From Candidatus Binatia bacterium (lineage in GTDB: Bacteria > Desulfobacterota > Binatia > UBA12015): a DNA stretch of 64,000 bases. Under the pieces are notes generated by a model, which ran no database searches, was not told the origin of the DNA, and saw only the letters and a list, made by a program, of their open reading frames with translations. The position numbers and the translations under genes were made by a program. Position 1 is the first letter of the stretch; each line of letters begins with the position of its first letter. Shown here piece after piece: positions 28,403 through 36,498 of the stretch. The stretch is taken from positions 1 through 64,000 of the forward strand of contig JAQWRY010000075.1 in NCBI GenBank assembly GCA_029243485.1, in the 5' to 3' direction.

Positions 28403-29500
28403 GGCTACCGGCGGACCATCGACAGCGCGGGCCGCAAGAACATCGAGCCCGATCCGGCCTCCGCGTCGCTCATCCGCGAGGCGTTCGAGCGGTATGCCAA
28501 GGGCACCGAGACGAAGGCGGACGTTCTGCGCGAGGTGACGGCGCTCGGCCTCCGAACCCGGAAGGGCAAGCCGCTGTTGATGCAGACGTTCCAGAAGACG
28601 CTGCGCAAACCGATCTACGCGGCGGTCCTGCGGATGCCCGCGTGGGAGATCGACGCCGTGCCGGGAAACTTCGAGCCCATCGTTCCCGAGCATCTGTTCG
28701 AGCGGGTCCAGGACGTTCTCGACGGCAAGAGCATCTCGGTCACACCCCACACCCGGAACCACGCGGATTTCCCGCTGCGACGGTTCGCCCGGTGCGCGCA
28801 TTGCGACACCCCGCTCACGGGGAGCTGGTCGAAGGGCCGCAACCGGAAGTACGCCTACTACCGCTGCCGGACCGCCGGTTGCCAACGGGTGAAGATCGGC
28901 AAGGACGCCTTCGAGGGCCGGTTCCTGGACTTCCTGACCGGCCTTCGGCCCAAGCCCGAGTACGTCCGCCTCTTCCGCGAGATCGTGCTCGACGTCTGGA
29001 ACGCAAAACGGGCCGAGGCGAAGGCGGGCCGGTTACGGCTGTCCCGGTGCATCGAGGACCTGGAGGAGCGACGTCAGAAGCTCGTCGAGGCGTACCTCTA
29101 CCGGGGCGGCATCGACGACACGGTGTACCGGCGGCAGGACGACAAGCTGGCCGAGGAGATCGCCCTCGTCCGCACCGAGCTGCACGACGAGGAGCTGGCC
29201 GAGATCGACGTCGAGGGCGTCCTGAACTTCGCCGAGGTGCTTCTGCTCGACACGCGCCGCCTCTGGATCGAGGGCAACCTGGCGCAACGACAGCGGCTGC
29301 AAAAGGTACTCTTCCCGGCCGGTATCACCTTCGACCAGGAGAACGGATTTGGAACCGCCGAAACCGCCAGTTTCTTCAGGTGGTTAGCGGCGGTCCCAGG
29401 CTCCGAAAACCGTAAGGCGACCCTCGCAGTTTCCAGTTTGAACCAGATCTACGGATGGCTCCGGCGGGTTTCGAGGCTCCGAGATGCACTTGCGGCATGA
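28403..29500 (+). pseudogene. Large serine recombinase, catalytic domain missing
   Basis: Continuous frame beginning GYRRTIDSAGRKNIEPDPAS, then the recombinase domain (ALGLRTRKGKPLLMQTFQKT, KPIYAAVL), a zinc ribbon (CAHCDTPLTG ... YYRCRTAGC) and a long coiled-coil, ending LNQIYGWLRRVSRLRDALAA. The N-terminal resolvase domain with the catalytic Ser and Arg residues is absent. As drawn it can bind DNA but not cut it. A GTG at 28535 could start a shorter product. The stop codon overlaps an ATG (GCATGA). Confidence 0.85.
29417..29500 (+). repeat. Serine-recombinase 3' tail, copy 2 (in the gene)
   Basis: Encodes ATLAVSSLNQIYGWLRR... to the recombinase stop. It is the in-gene counterpart of the orphan tails at 26544-26631 and 29989-30076; all three end in GCATGA. 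Immediately after, 29497-29514 matches the start of the HTH gene at 30168-30185 in 17 of 18 bases. Confidence 0.7.
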
Positions 29501-29550
29501 CCCGACCGAACGGGCTGGCCCCGGGTTCACCCCCCGGCTATCATTTCTCT

Positions 29551-29760
29551 ATGAAGCTACCGGTGACGCTGGAGAGGGACGAAACGGGCGCGGTGGTCGC
29601 CGAGTGCCCGGCTATCCCAGGCTGCGTCAGCCAGGGCACGACCGAGGACGAGGCGCTCGCCAATATTCGTGAGGCGATCGTGGCCTGCCTCGAAGTACGC
29701 GCCGAGGAGGGCCTGCCTCTGACAGTCCGCACCGTCGAGATCGACGTCGCTGTTGCCTGA
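29551..29760 (+). CDS. hicB: HicB-family antitoxin
   Basis: 69-residue partially RNase-H-like HicB domain: MKLPVTLERDETGAVVAECP, then PGCVSQGTTEDEALANIREA. It lacks the C-terminal DNA-binding domain of long HicB proteins, so it is the short form. It should neutralise the downstream HicA mRNA interferase. It overlaps hicA by eight bases, and the antitoxin-first order is used by many hicBA pairs. Confidence 0.92.
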   Translation: MKLPVTLERDETGAVVAECPAIPGCVSQGTTEDEALANIREAIVACLEVRAEEGLPLTVRTVEIDVAVA

Positions 29761-29977
29761 CCTGCCGGTCGTCGCGGGCCGCGAGGCGAGACGCGCCTTC
29801 GAGCGGCTCGGGTGGATCTTCCGCCGTCAGTCGGGAAGCCACATGATCCTGACAAAGCCAGGGAGCATCGTTTCGCTGTCGATCCCTGACCACCGCGAGC
29901 TGGCTCCAGGGACGCTACGGAAGCTGATCCGGCTCGCCGGGATCACCGTCGAAGAGTTCCGCAGCGCCGCTCGGTGA
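29753..29977 (+). CDS. hicA: HicA-family mRNA interferase toxin
   Basis: 74-residue double-stranded-RNA-binding-like toxin that cleaves mRNA. FERLGWIFRRQSGSHMILTK carries the catalytic His in GSH, and IPDHRELAPGTLRKLIRLAG is the usual second half. TTG start within the hicB 3' end. The gene looks intact, so the pair may be functional and may stabilise the island. Confidence 0.92.
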   Translation: MPDLPVVAGREARRAFERLGWIFRRQSGSHMILTKPGSIVSLSIPDHRELAPGTLRKLIRLAGITVEEFRSAAR

Positions 29978-29988
29978 CCGGAACGGAT

Positions 29989-30076
29989 ACAAGCGACCCT
30001 CACGACTCCGAGTTGGAACCAGCTCGTCGAGTGGCTGCGGGCGCTCGATCTGGTCCGCGAGGACGTGGCCGCATGA
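29989..30076 (+). repeat. Serine-recombinase 3' tail, copy 3
   Basis: Encodes ATLTTPSWNQLVEWLRALDL then VREDVAA and TGA, close to copy 1 (26544-26631). No recombinase body precedes it, only hicA. It ends with GCATGA followed by CCGGGAGCGCGAGAG, faintly like the sequence after copy 1. Confidence 0.75.
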
Positions 30077-30167
30077 CCGGGAGCGCGAGAGAAGCCGCCC
30101 GGTCCGCCCGGACGTCGGGCCGAACGAAGACTCCCAGCGAGTATCGGAACCGTAGAAGGAGCGAGAG

Positions 30168-30611
30168 ATGACCCGACGGAACGGGACGGATGCCGACACG
30201 GCGAGCGCGTCTTCGCTCACGCCGCAGCAGGAGGCGGCCACCGATCTCCTCGCCGTGGGGAACACCGTCACCCAGGTCGCGGACGCGGTCGGTGTCGCCC
30301 GGCAAACGGTGAGCGAATGGCGAAACCAAAACGCGGCATTCCAGGTCGCCGTCAACTCTCGGCGTCTGGACCTTTGGGACGGGCTCCAGGACCGCCTGCG
30401 TGCCCTCCTCCCGAAGGCCGTGGACGTTCTCGAACGCTCCCTCGACGAGGACGGCAAGCCCGCCCGCGACGCGGCGGTGCAGGTGCTGAAGGCTTGCGGG
30501 CTCTACTCCCTGCCACCACCCACCGGGTTCACGATGGTCGAGGACATCGAGATCGCGGGGCGCGAAGCCGACGGCGAACGGTGTCGGCGGCTGATGTTCG
30601 CCGACCTGTGA
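30168..30611 (+). CDS. Phage-type helix-turn-helix protein (terminase small subunit-like)
   Basis: 147 residues. LTPQQEAATDLLAVGNTVTQ and VADAVGVARQTVSEWRN form a helix-turn-helix of the phBC6A51 type, followed by a helical region with RLRALLPKAVDVLERSLDE and KACGLYSLPPP. Such proteins are found in phage packaging regions and mobile islands as DNA-binding partners. ATG has GGAGCGAGAG upstream. No large terminase is nearby, so its current role is unclear. Confidence 0.75.
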   Translation: MTRRNGTDADTASASSLTPQQEAATDLLAVGNTVTQVADAVGVARQTVSEWRNQNAAFQVAVNSRRLDLWDGLQDRLRALLPKAVDVLERSLDEDGKPARDAAVQVLKACGLYSLPPPTGFTMVEDIEIAGREADGERCRRLMFADL

Positions 30612-30621
30612 AAGCGGCCGA

Positions 30622-30995
30622 TCACTTCCGAACCGGCAGGATGCGCACCCGTGACGCCACCTCGTCCACCGTCACGATGGCTCCGTCGGCAAGCATGTCG
30701 GAGTGCTCGCACAGGACCGAGACGATGTCCTCCCCGATCGCGTCCGGCAGGACGTTCTGCGCCCGGACCTGAACTGAACTACGCTTGGCCCGCTCGCACC
30801 CGTCGTGGCCACCAAGGCCGAGAAATCGAGGTCGTGCGTGAGGACGATCGCGCCCCGCTTTCTGGCCCACCTCATGAGCATCTCGTCTGCTGCCCTGGCG
30901 TCGCCGACATCCCCCCAGTGCACGGCCTCGATGCCCCGCGTGGTGAGGAACCCCACCCACATCGGGCTGAGGTTCATGTCCACCAGAACCTTCAC
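30622..30995 (-). pseudogene. DUF5615 (PIN-like) toxin-type gene broken by a 5-bp duplication
   Basis: GTG 30995 opens KVLVDMNLSPMWVGFLTTRG, the metal-binding Asp of a PIN-like DUF5615 protein, with VLTHDLDFSALVATTGASG next. After GPSVVQ the frame breaks and the family's end continues in another frame: AQNVLPDAIGEDIVSVL, then TVDEVASRVRILPVRK and stop. The cause is visible: CTGAA occurs twice in tandem at 30769-30778. Removing one copy restores a continuous 123-codon protein. No DUF433 antitoxin gene is seen upstream. Confidence 0.85.
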
Positions 30996-31342
30996 GAGGC
31001 TCTGAGCGGAAGTTCGATCTCCTTTTGAGCCGGGGGTCTGCGGGGGCCGTCCGACGATAACGCACGCCAATGGCGTACTTGCCGGGGGATCACGCCACGG
31101 GCCGACGAGCGAGCCGTTCCAAAATCCAAGTTTTGCGGGGCAGCGGCTTCTGCCCAGGCAGGGGCGCTGCTCGACCTGCACGTAAGGTCCGAAGCGGCTC
31201 CCTGGCCCTGGGATTCGATTCAGTCCCGCAGGGATGCGGGCTGCGACTGCTCCTGGCAAAGCTCGCCTTCGGCGAGCGGCGGGATCGAATCCCACCCCTC
31301 CGCTCCCACGCGGTGTCTCTGATACGATGGCGATCGCGCGTC
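30996..31342. other. Intergenic region with a perfect hairpin and T-arm-like sequence
   Basis: No gene supported. GCTCGCC at 31260-31266 pairs with GGCGAGC (TTC loop), followed by a motif around GGGATCGAATCCCACC that resembles a tRNA T arm. The hairpin could terminate the leftward metallophosphoesterase transcript, whose stop is about 65 bases away, though no T run follows. A full tRNA cannot be folded: no matching acceptor or anticodon arm is present. Confidence 0.35.
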
Positions 31343-34123
31343 CTAGGGCGAAATCGACTTCGCGAAGAACCGCTCGCTCGTGTTCGCCAACACATCGGAG
31401 CCATCGAACGTCGCGGTCTGGCAAGCCGGTGTCTCGCTGTTGAAGACCTCGACCACGACGGGGAGCGTCAAGCCCAGCGCCTCATCCGATAGCTCCGCGC
31501 CCTTGCTGTTCCACACGAGCTGTGGCCGTGGGCTCTCCCCGCTCTTCAGTTTCAAGACCCGCGTGCCGTCCGCGCTCGCCGTCTTGTCCTTATAGACGAA
31601 CCCCTTCGACCCGAGTTCCCTCCAGCAGGCCTTCCCAGCGCACGGGCCGCGCGCCGGAGCGCTGCCGGTTCGGACGAGGCCGCCCGCGTCGTAGACACAC
31701 AGCCGGTAGCCCGTCGAGAAGACCGGGAGCCCAAGCTCGGCCTGGGTGGTCGTCTGACCAAGGAGCCATTTGAACAGAAGAGCGTCCTTGGCTTCGCCGT
31801 CCTTGTCCGTGATCTTCAGACTGCTCTTGATGGCAGTCCGACAACCTCCCGTCGGCACCGCGGGGCAGTCCGCCAGAACCGGAACCGAGGCGTCGAGCAC
31901 GTAGGCGATGCCGCCAGTCGTCTTGTCGCCGGTTCCGATGTGGGTGTAGCTCGTATCCTGGGCGACGTCGCTGATCGTCGGGTACGAGAAGAACCGTCCA
32001 TCCGTGAGCTTCGTGACCCATACCTCGCCGTTCCACAGAAGGCCGACGGTCCGCTGATCGGCGGAACCGCCGACAAGGGTGTACTCACGATCCGTCGCCA
32101 GGTCGGCGAGCGTCGGGTGATGCCAGACGTTGAATCCATCGACGAAGTACCATCCGCCAGGACCGGCCGAGATCGCGCTCCCCGTGGCGTCGCCTTCTCC
32201 GAGGGGAGTGGCGTTCGTGCCGTTCACCAGGTCGGCAAGAGTGGAATAGGACGTGAACCGGCCTGTCCCGTCGCCTGCGTAGTGCACCCACCGGCCCCCC
32301 GCCTCGTCCCACGCGATTCCTCCGCCGTCCGGCTTCCCCGTGCCCATCTCTACGCCGTCTTCGTCGACCGCAAGGTCGGCAAGTGCACCGTAGCCGGTGT
32401 ACGACCCCTTCGACCCGCCATGCGACGCAAGGTAGAGCTCGCCCGGACCACCCGGAAGGCCCGTCGTAAACGTCGCCTCGGGCGACCACGCGCTCCAGGC
32501 GAACGCATCGTCCCGGTAGCGCACACGCCAGGCATACGTGGCACCGCTCTGGAGCACGCCACCGACAGTCACGCGGGTCACGTCGGTTCCCGCCGAGGTG
32601 TCCACCGAGAAGAAACCGTTGCTGCTGCCCGTCGCATCAGGCGGTGAGTAGAGGTTCTCGAATCGTTGCCAGGTATCGACGACCGGGCTCGAGTAGTCGC
32701 CGGGAAGGCTCGTGACCTGGAAGTGGCTCTCGAGGTGTGTGTCACCGTCCGCGTCGACGAAGGCGGAGCCGACGAGTTCCAGGGCGAGGAGGTCTACGGC
32801 CCCCGAAAGAGCGGTCGGGAACGTCGCCGTGGGCACGTCCGGCGGGATGTTGCCCAGTCGCAGGCTGATGTCGTCGACGACCTCGTTGTCCTCCGGGACG
32901 ACGTCGTTGCCCCGGCTCACGCGGCGGATCCGCAATGAAGGTGCTGGCCCGGCCGCGATTTCGGCAACCATGAATCCATAGTCAGGAAGCGAGAGCTGGA
33001 TCTCGTCGTAGTCGGCGTTGGGGTACGCTCCCCAGTAGTCGAGACTCCCCTCGGAGCTCGCGACGTTGATCCAGAGGTGTTGATGATCGCGGGATTGGCC
33101 CCGCGCGTACGCGTGCGTATGACCAAAGAAGTGGACCGACGGCTTCCCGCAGGTCGCAGAAAACTGCTCCAGCCTGCTCACGACATCGCCTGAGAAGCCC
33201 CTCTCTCCCGGCGTCCACGATTCGGACTTGTGCGGATGGTGGAGCTGCGCGAACACGAAGTCGATCGTCGACGTGACACAAGCGGTCGCGAGTACACCGT
33301 CGAGCCAGTCGAGCTGCTCCTGGATGCGATAGTCGTCGTTCGAATCGAGACCGATGACCCGGACGTTCGAGTAGTCCTTGTAGTACCAGTGCTCGAGGTA
33401 TCCGGGCGTCCCGTTCTCGGGCAGAACGAAGTACTGGAAGTAGTTGGGACTGTCGCCCTCGTGGTTCCCGGTCACCGGGTAGTAGGGAACGTGCTGCGCG
33501 AGATTCTGAGCCTCATCGAAGAACTGCGTCTCCCACTGGGCATACGAGCTGCCGGTCGCGACGAGATCGCCCGGGACCAGCACGAAGGCGATCTCGTCAG
33601 CCAGCGTCGGACCAAACGTCTGCGTCACGAAGTCGATGATGCCGTCATTGACGACCTCGGTGTGCTTCGCCGGATCGGACCCGGATTGGCTGTCGGAGTA
33701 GGCGACGAACCGGAAGGAAGCCTCGCTACTCGCGAGCGGGGCGGTACGCAGATCGAAGACGGCGCTCGTCTGGGTGTCGGTGCGGACCCGGTAGTAATGG
33801 ATGGTGTCTGGAGACAGGCTGGCGAGATCGACCCGGTGTAGCCGCGAGGCACCCGATCCGACCTGAGACGTCCCGGCCGTCGACTGGCCGAGCGTGACGG
33901 TCGGTCCGTAGTCGACGAAGGGGGCCCCGTCGTCTTGGTCCGTCTCCCACACGATCGTCAGGGAGGTCGGCTCTGCGTTCTGCAAGAATGGACCGACGAC
34001 GATCTCTACCGCGTGAGCCGCCTCGGGAGCCGCCAGCAACAGCACCGCCAAGGCGGCCGTACCGCATCCCCGGATGACCGAGAGCACGTTGGGTGAGTTC
34101 TGACCGGAGACCACGGAAGCCAT
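31343..34123 (-). CDS. Large secreted metallophosphoesterase with FN3-like and repeat domains
   Basis: 926 residues with a signal peptide (LLLAAPEAAHA). Domains: an N-terminal fibronectin-like domain as in purple acid phosphatases; a calcineurin-type phosphoesterase with DSQSG, PGDLVATG, GNHEGD, HHPH and FGHTHAYARG metal ligands; a second FN3-like region; then about four units of 45-50 residues, each with an SY.TLADL-like core followed by a GxG/TGGGI segment; and a C-terminal domain with spaced Cys. Probably hydrolyses extracellular phosphate esters. I choose ATG 34123 over an upstream TTG because it gives the best signal peptide. It lies next to the tRNA-Glu border. Confidence 0.85.
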   Translation of the reverse strand: MASVVSGQNSPNVLSVIRGCGTAALAVLLLAAPEAAHAVEIVVGPFLQNAEPTSLTIVWETDQDDGAPFVDYGPTVTLGQSTAGTSQVGSGASRLHRVDLASLSPDTIHYYRVRTDTQTSAVFDLRTAPLASSEASFRFVAYSDSQSGSDPAKHTEVVNDGIIDFVTQTFGPTLADEIAFVLVPGDLVATGSSYAQWETQFFDEAQNLAQHVPYYPVTGNHEGDSPNYFQYFVLPENGTPGYLEHWYYKDYSNVRVIGLDSNDDYRIQEQLDWLDGVLATACVTSTIDFVFAQLHHPHKSESWTPGERGFSGDVVSRLEQFSATCGKPSVHFFGHTHAYARGQSRDHQHLWINVASSEGSLDYWGAYPNADYDEIQLSLPDYGFMVAEIAAGPAPSLRIRRVSRGNDVVPEDNEVVDDISLRLGNIPPDVPTATFPTALSGAVDLLALELVGSAFVDADGDTHLESHFQVTSLPGDYSSPVVDTWQRFENLYSPPDATGSSNGFFSVDTSAGTDVTRVTVGGVLQSGATYAWRVRYRDDAFAWSAWSPEATFTTGLPGGPGELYLASHGGSKGSYTGYGALADLAVDEDGVEMGTGKPDGGGIAWDEAGGRWVHYAGDGTGRFTSYSTLADLVNGTNATPLGEGDATGSAISAGPGGWYFVDGFNVWHHPTLADLATDREYTLVGGSADQRTVGLLWNGEVWVTKLTDGRFFSYPTISDVAQDTSYTHIGTGDKTTGGIAYVLDASVPVLADCPAVPTGGCRTAIKSSLKITDKDGEAKDALLFKWLLGQTTTQAELGLPVFSTGYRLCVYDAGGLVRTGSAPARGPCAGKACWRELGSKGFVYKDKTASADGTRVLKLKSGESPRPQLVWNSKGAELSDEALGLTLPVVVEVFNSETPACQTATFDGSDVLANTSERFFAKSISP

Positions 34124-34149
34124 GGGTACCGCAAGAGGACTTGGCCGCG

Positions 34150-34365
34150 CAACGCGGAAAGCGGCGCGAGGCCACGTCCATCGCAATGATCGAACGCCAC
34201 TACGAAGAGTGGATTCCGAAGGACCTCGGATACGGCCGCCGCGTCGCCTCCAGCCTGTTCGGCGACCAGATGGGCAGATACGTGGGCAGAAACGACGACC
34301 TCGCCGGAATGGCGCAGGAGAAATGGACGACCCCGACGGGATTTGAACCCGTGTTACCAGCGTGA
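34150..34365 (+). pseudogene. Tyrosine-integrase C-terminal remnant ending inside tRNA-Glu(TTC)
   Basis: The frame holds TSIAMIERHYEEWIP (nucleophile Tyr context of phage integrases) and GYGRRVASSLFGDQM, and then terminates inside the tRNA-Glu gene, reading antisense to it. Integrases of tRNA-targeted elements typically end at or within the attachment tRNA. The rest of the gene is missing. The match is short, so the call is moderate. Confidence 0.55.
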
Positions 34366-34402
34366 AAGGCTGGTGTCCTTGGCCAAGCTAGACGACGGGG
34401 TC
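34328..34402 (-). tRNA. tRNA-Glu (anticodon TTC)
   Basis: Minus-strand cloverleaf with acceptor GACCCCG/CGGGGTC, anticodon arm CCAGC-CTTTCAC-GCTGG giving TTC, and T arm ACGGG-TTCAAAT-CCCGT. Discriminator G; CCA is not encoded. Its 3' end coincides with the end of an integrase remnant. Confidence 0.95.
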
Positions 34403-34469
34403 CTAAGGCGCTTCCGAGAATCTGTAGTGACCGCGGGCTCCAGTCGCAAGCCGCAGGGGTGAGAACGGG

Positions 34470-35870
34470 CTATTTGCCCATGCGGCTCACCCGATCGACC
34501 TCGAAAATCTTGTCGTCGATCTGGATGTGGTACTCCGTGGGCAGGACGGGCATGCCGGTGACCGTCGCCCTATCCTGCTTGTAGTTCACGGCGAAAGCCG
34601 CGTTCCCGCCGGCGCCCGTGCGCAGGTAGAAGGGCTTGCCGTCGAAGGTCTTCGTCTCTGTGATGGGCATCGCCGGAGAGGCCCAGTTCGCAAGTGCGTT
34701 GCCCTTCCAGTCGTACTTGTTCTTCCAGTATCCGCGGAACGTGTCCTTGTCGAAGTACATGACCTGCTTGCCGTAGAGGTAGTACGGGTTCTTCGGGGTC
34801 GCCTCGACGATCCACACGGGGCGCGGCACCAGGGTGTACGCGATCGGCGCCCAGGCGACGAGATTCTCGCCGTCCTTGCGCTGCCAGTCGTCGAGCTGCG
34901 GCGGGATGAGAGGCACGTCCGGCGTGATCAGGCGCCAGCCGGTTCCCGCCTCGGGGACGAGCTTTGATACCTCTTCCTCGGGATCGAGAGGCTTCACGGG
35001 CGAGCCGTTCTCGAGGGCCGGCCCATCGAAGTGCGCAAGCACCTTGCCTTCACCAACGAGCTTGAATTCGAAATCTTCCGGTTTGCCGTCGAAGTACGGG
35101 CCGTCGTCGAGTGAGATGTCGGAGCCCAGTAAGCCGTCGGAACGATTCGCCGGATTGATCGGACGCACACGGCGAAGCGCGGGAACATACGTCCACGCGT
35201 TGTCTTCCTTGTCGCCGTCGCGGAAGCGCCAGTTCAGGTTCACGATCCCGTTCACGTCGGCCGGCTTCACGACGACACCCATCGTCCGAGCCAGAATGTT
35301 GAGCGGGTTCTCCCCGATCTTCTCCTGGAACTGCGGCGGATTGCCGTCGTAGTACTTGAAGTGAACGTCGGTCGAGATCCGGCGAAGCGGACCGTCGCGA
35401 GAGATCCAGTTCACCGGCGAGCTCGTGTGGAACGATCCCTCCCAGTACAGCGTGTAGAACCAGTTCCAGACCGCCTTCGAGCCAGCCTTCGGATCGTCGG
35501 GAGCGATGTCGGGGAACGGTCGGCCGCTGATGGTCTCGGGACGCTCGCCCGTCGCCTTGTCGACGACGGTCCCATGCTCGTCGATGTCGTACTTTCCGGC
35601 GTTCGCCGTCGACGCCTCGACGAGGTTCGGGTCGACGAGCCAGTCGTTCCCGCGCTTCTGGATGATGACGTTCTCGTAGTCCCCACGCTTGTAGAACTCG
35701 AGAATCTCGTCGGGGAGCGCACCCTTCGCGATCTCCCAATTCGTCTTGTTGAGCTTCGTCCCCGACGGCACCTCGTCGATCGGGTCCGCGTGGGCAATCG
35801 ACGCTAGGGGCAACAGCGCGGCGAGAACAACGACGGCGATCCGAAGTTGCGTACTGCAGGAGAGAGTCAT
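34470..35870 (-). CDS. DUF1329 outer-membrane-associated protein
   Basis: 466 residues with a signal peptide (VVVLAALLPLASIAHA). Sequence blocks such as GTKLNKTNWEIAKGALPDEI, LRRISTDVHFKYYDG and WKNKYDWKGNALANW match DUF1329, a LolA/LppX-like periplasmic family that usually lies beside a DUF1302 barrel. The pair is thought to move hydrophobic compounds across the envelope. Here the DUF1302 gene is on the same strand upstream but separated from it by an IS630 remnant. Confidence 0.9.
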   Translation of the reverse strand: MTLSCSTQLRIAVVVLAALLPLASIAHADPIDEVPSGTKLNKTNWEIAKGALPDEILEFYKRGDYENVIIQKRGNDWLVDPNLVEASTANAGKYDIDEHGTVVDKATGERPETISGRPFPDIAPDDPKAGSKAVWNWFYTLYWEGSFHTSSPVNWISRDGPLRRISTDVHFKYYDGNPPQFQEKIGENPLNILARTMGVVVKPADVNGIVNLNWRFRDGDKEDNAWTYVPALRRVRPINPANRSDGLLGSDISLDDGPYFDGKPEDFEFKLVGEGKVLAHFDGPALENGSPVKPLDPEEEVSKLVPEAGTGWRLITPDVPLIPPQLDDWQRKDGENLVAWAPIAYTLVPRPVWIVEATPKNPYYLYGKQVMYFDKDTFRGYWKNKYDWKGNALANWASPAMPITETKTFDGKPFYLRTGAGGNAAFAVNYKQDRATVTGMPVLPTEYHIQIDDKIFEVDRVSRMGK

Positions 35871-36033
35871 CGTCTATCCTTCAAAGGGTCGGGTGACTCC
35901 ATCGCAAGGTTCGAGTCGCCCATTCATCTGGCTCGGCACCGCGGGAGTGGTCAAGCGACCAATGCGCCTGGGGCCCGAACGAGCCCTAGAGTAATGTAAC
36001 TGCAGTGCCTGCATATACGCCATCTAATCCTGC

Positions 36034-36498
36034 ATGGGATATGCAGCTGAGGCGGTGCGGCTAAAGAAGGTCGCTCGAATTACTCTGGACTCATGGCTCC
36101 GTGCGCCGACGACGCTGTTCGCCGCTCTGAAAGTTGCCAGCGGGAAGGTGCACGGACGTTGCTACCCGCGCCGCGAGCTACACCTCACCCTCGACAACTA
36201 CGGGACGCACAAACATCCGAAGGTGAGAGAGTGGTTGGAGGCGCACCCGCGTGTCCATTTCCATCTCACGCCGACGAACAGCTCGTGGCTCAACCTGGTC
36301 GACCGGTGGTTTGGGTTGATCACCGATCAAGCGATTCGATGTGGCAGCTTGGATGGTGTGCCGCGCTTGATCCGGACGATCATGAGCTACCTCGACGACT
36401 GGAACCCAGACGCAAAGCCCTTTCGTTGGCTGAAGACGCCCACAGAGATCCGGCGCAAGCTACGTCGCGTTACAGAGATTTCGGATACACGACACTAG
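36034..36498 (+). pseudogene. IS630-family transposase, C-terminal fragment
   Basis: About 155 codons: TTLFAALKVASGKVHGRCYP, HLTLDNYGTHKHPKVREWLE (second catalytic Asp), and TPTNSSWLNLVDRWFGLITD, where the usual Glu of NLVE is Asp. The DNA-binding N-terminus and first catalytic Asp are missing, so it cannot transpose. It lies antisense between the DUF1302 and DUF1329 genes, and its stop overlaps the DUF1302 stop. Confidence 0.88.

Noticed and set aside
30622-30995. A DUF433/DUF5615 toxin-antitoxin pair
   Set aside because: The DUF5615 gene is frameshifted and no DUF433 sequence could be recognised upstream in any frame.
31230-31310. A complete tRNA gene
   Set aside because: The variable-arm-like hairpin and T-arm-like sequence lack a pairing acceptor stem and anticodon arm, and the T loop starts with A.
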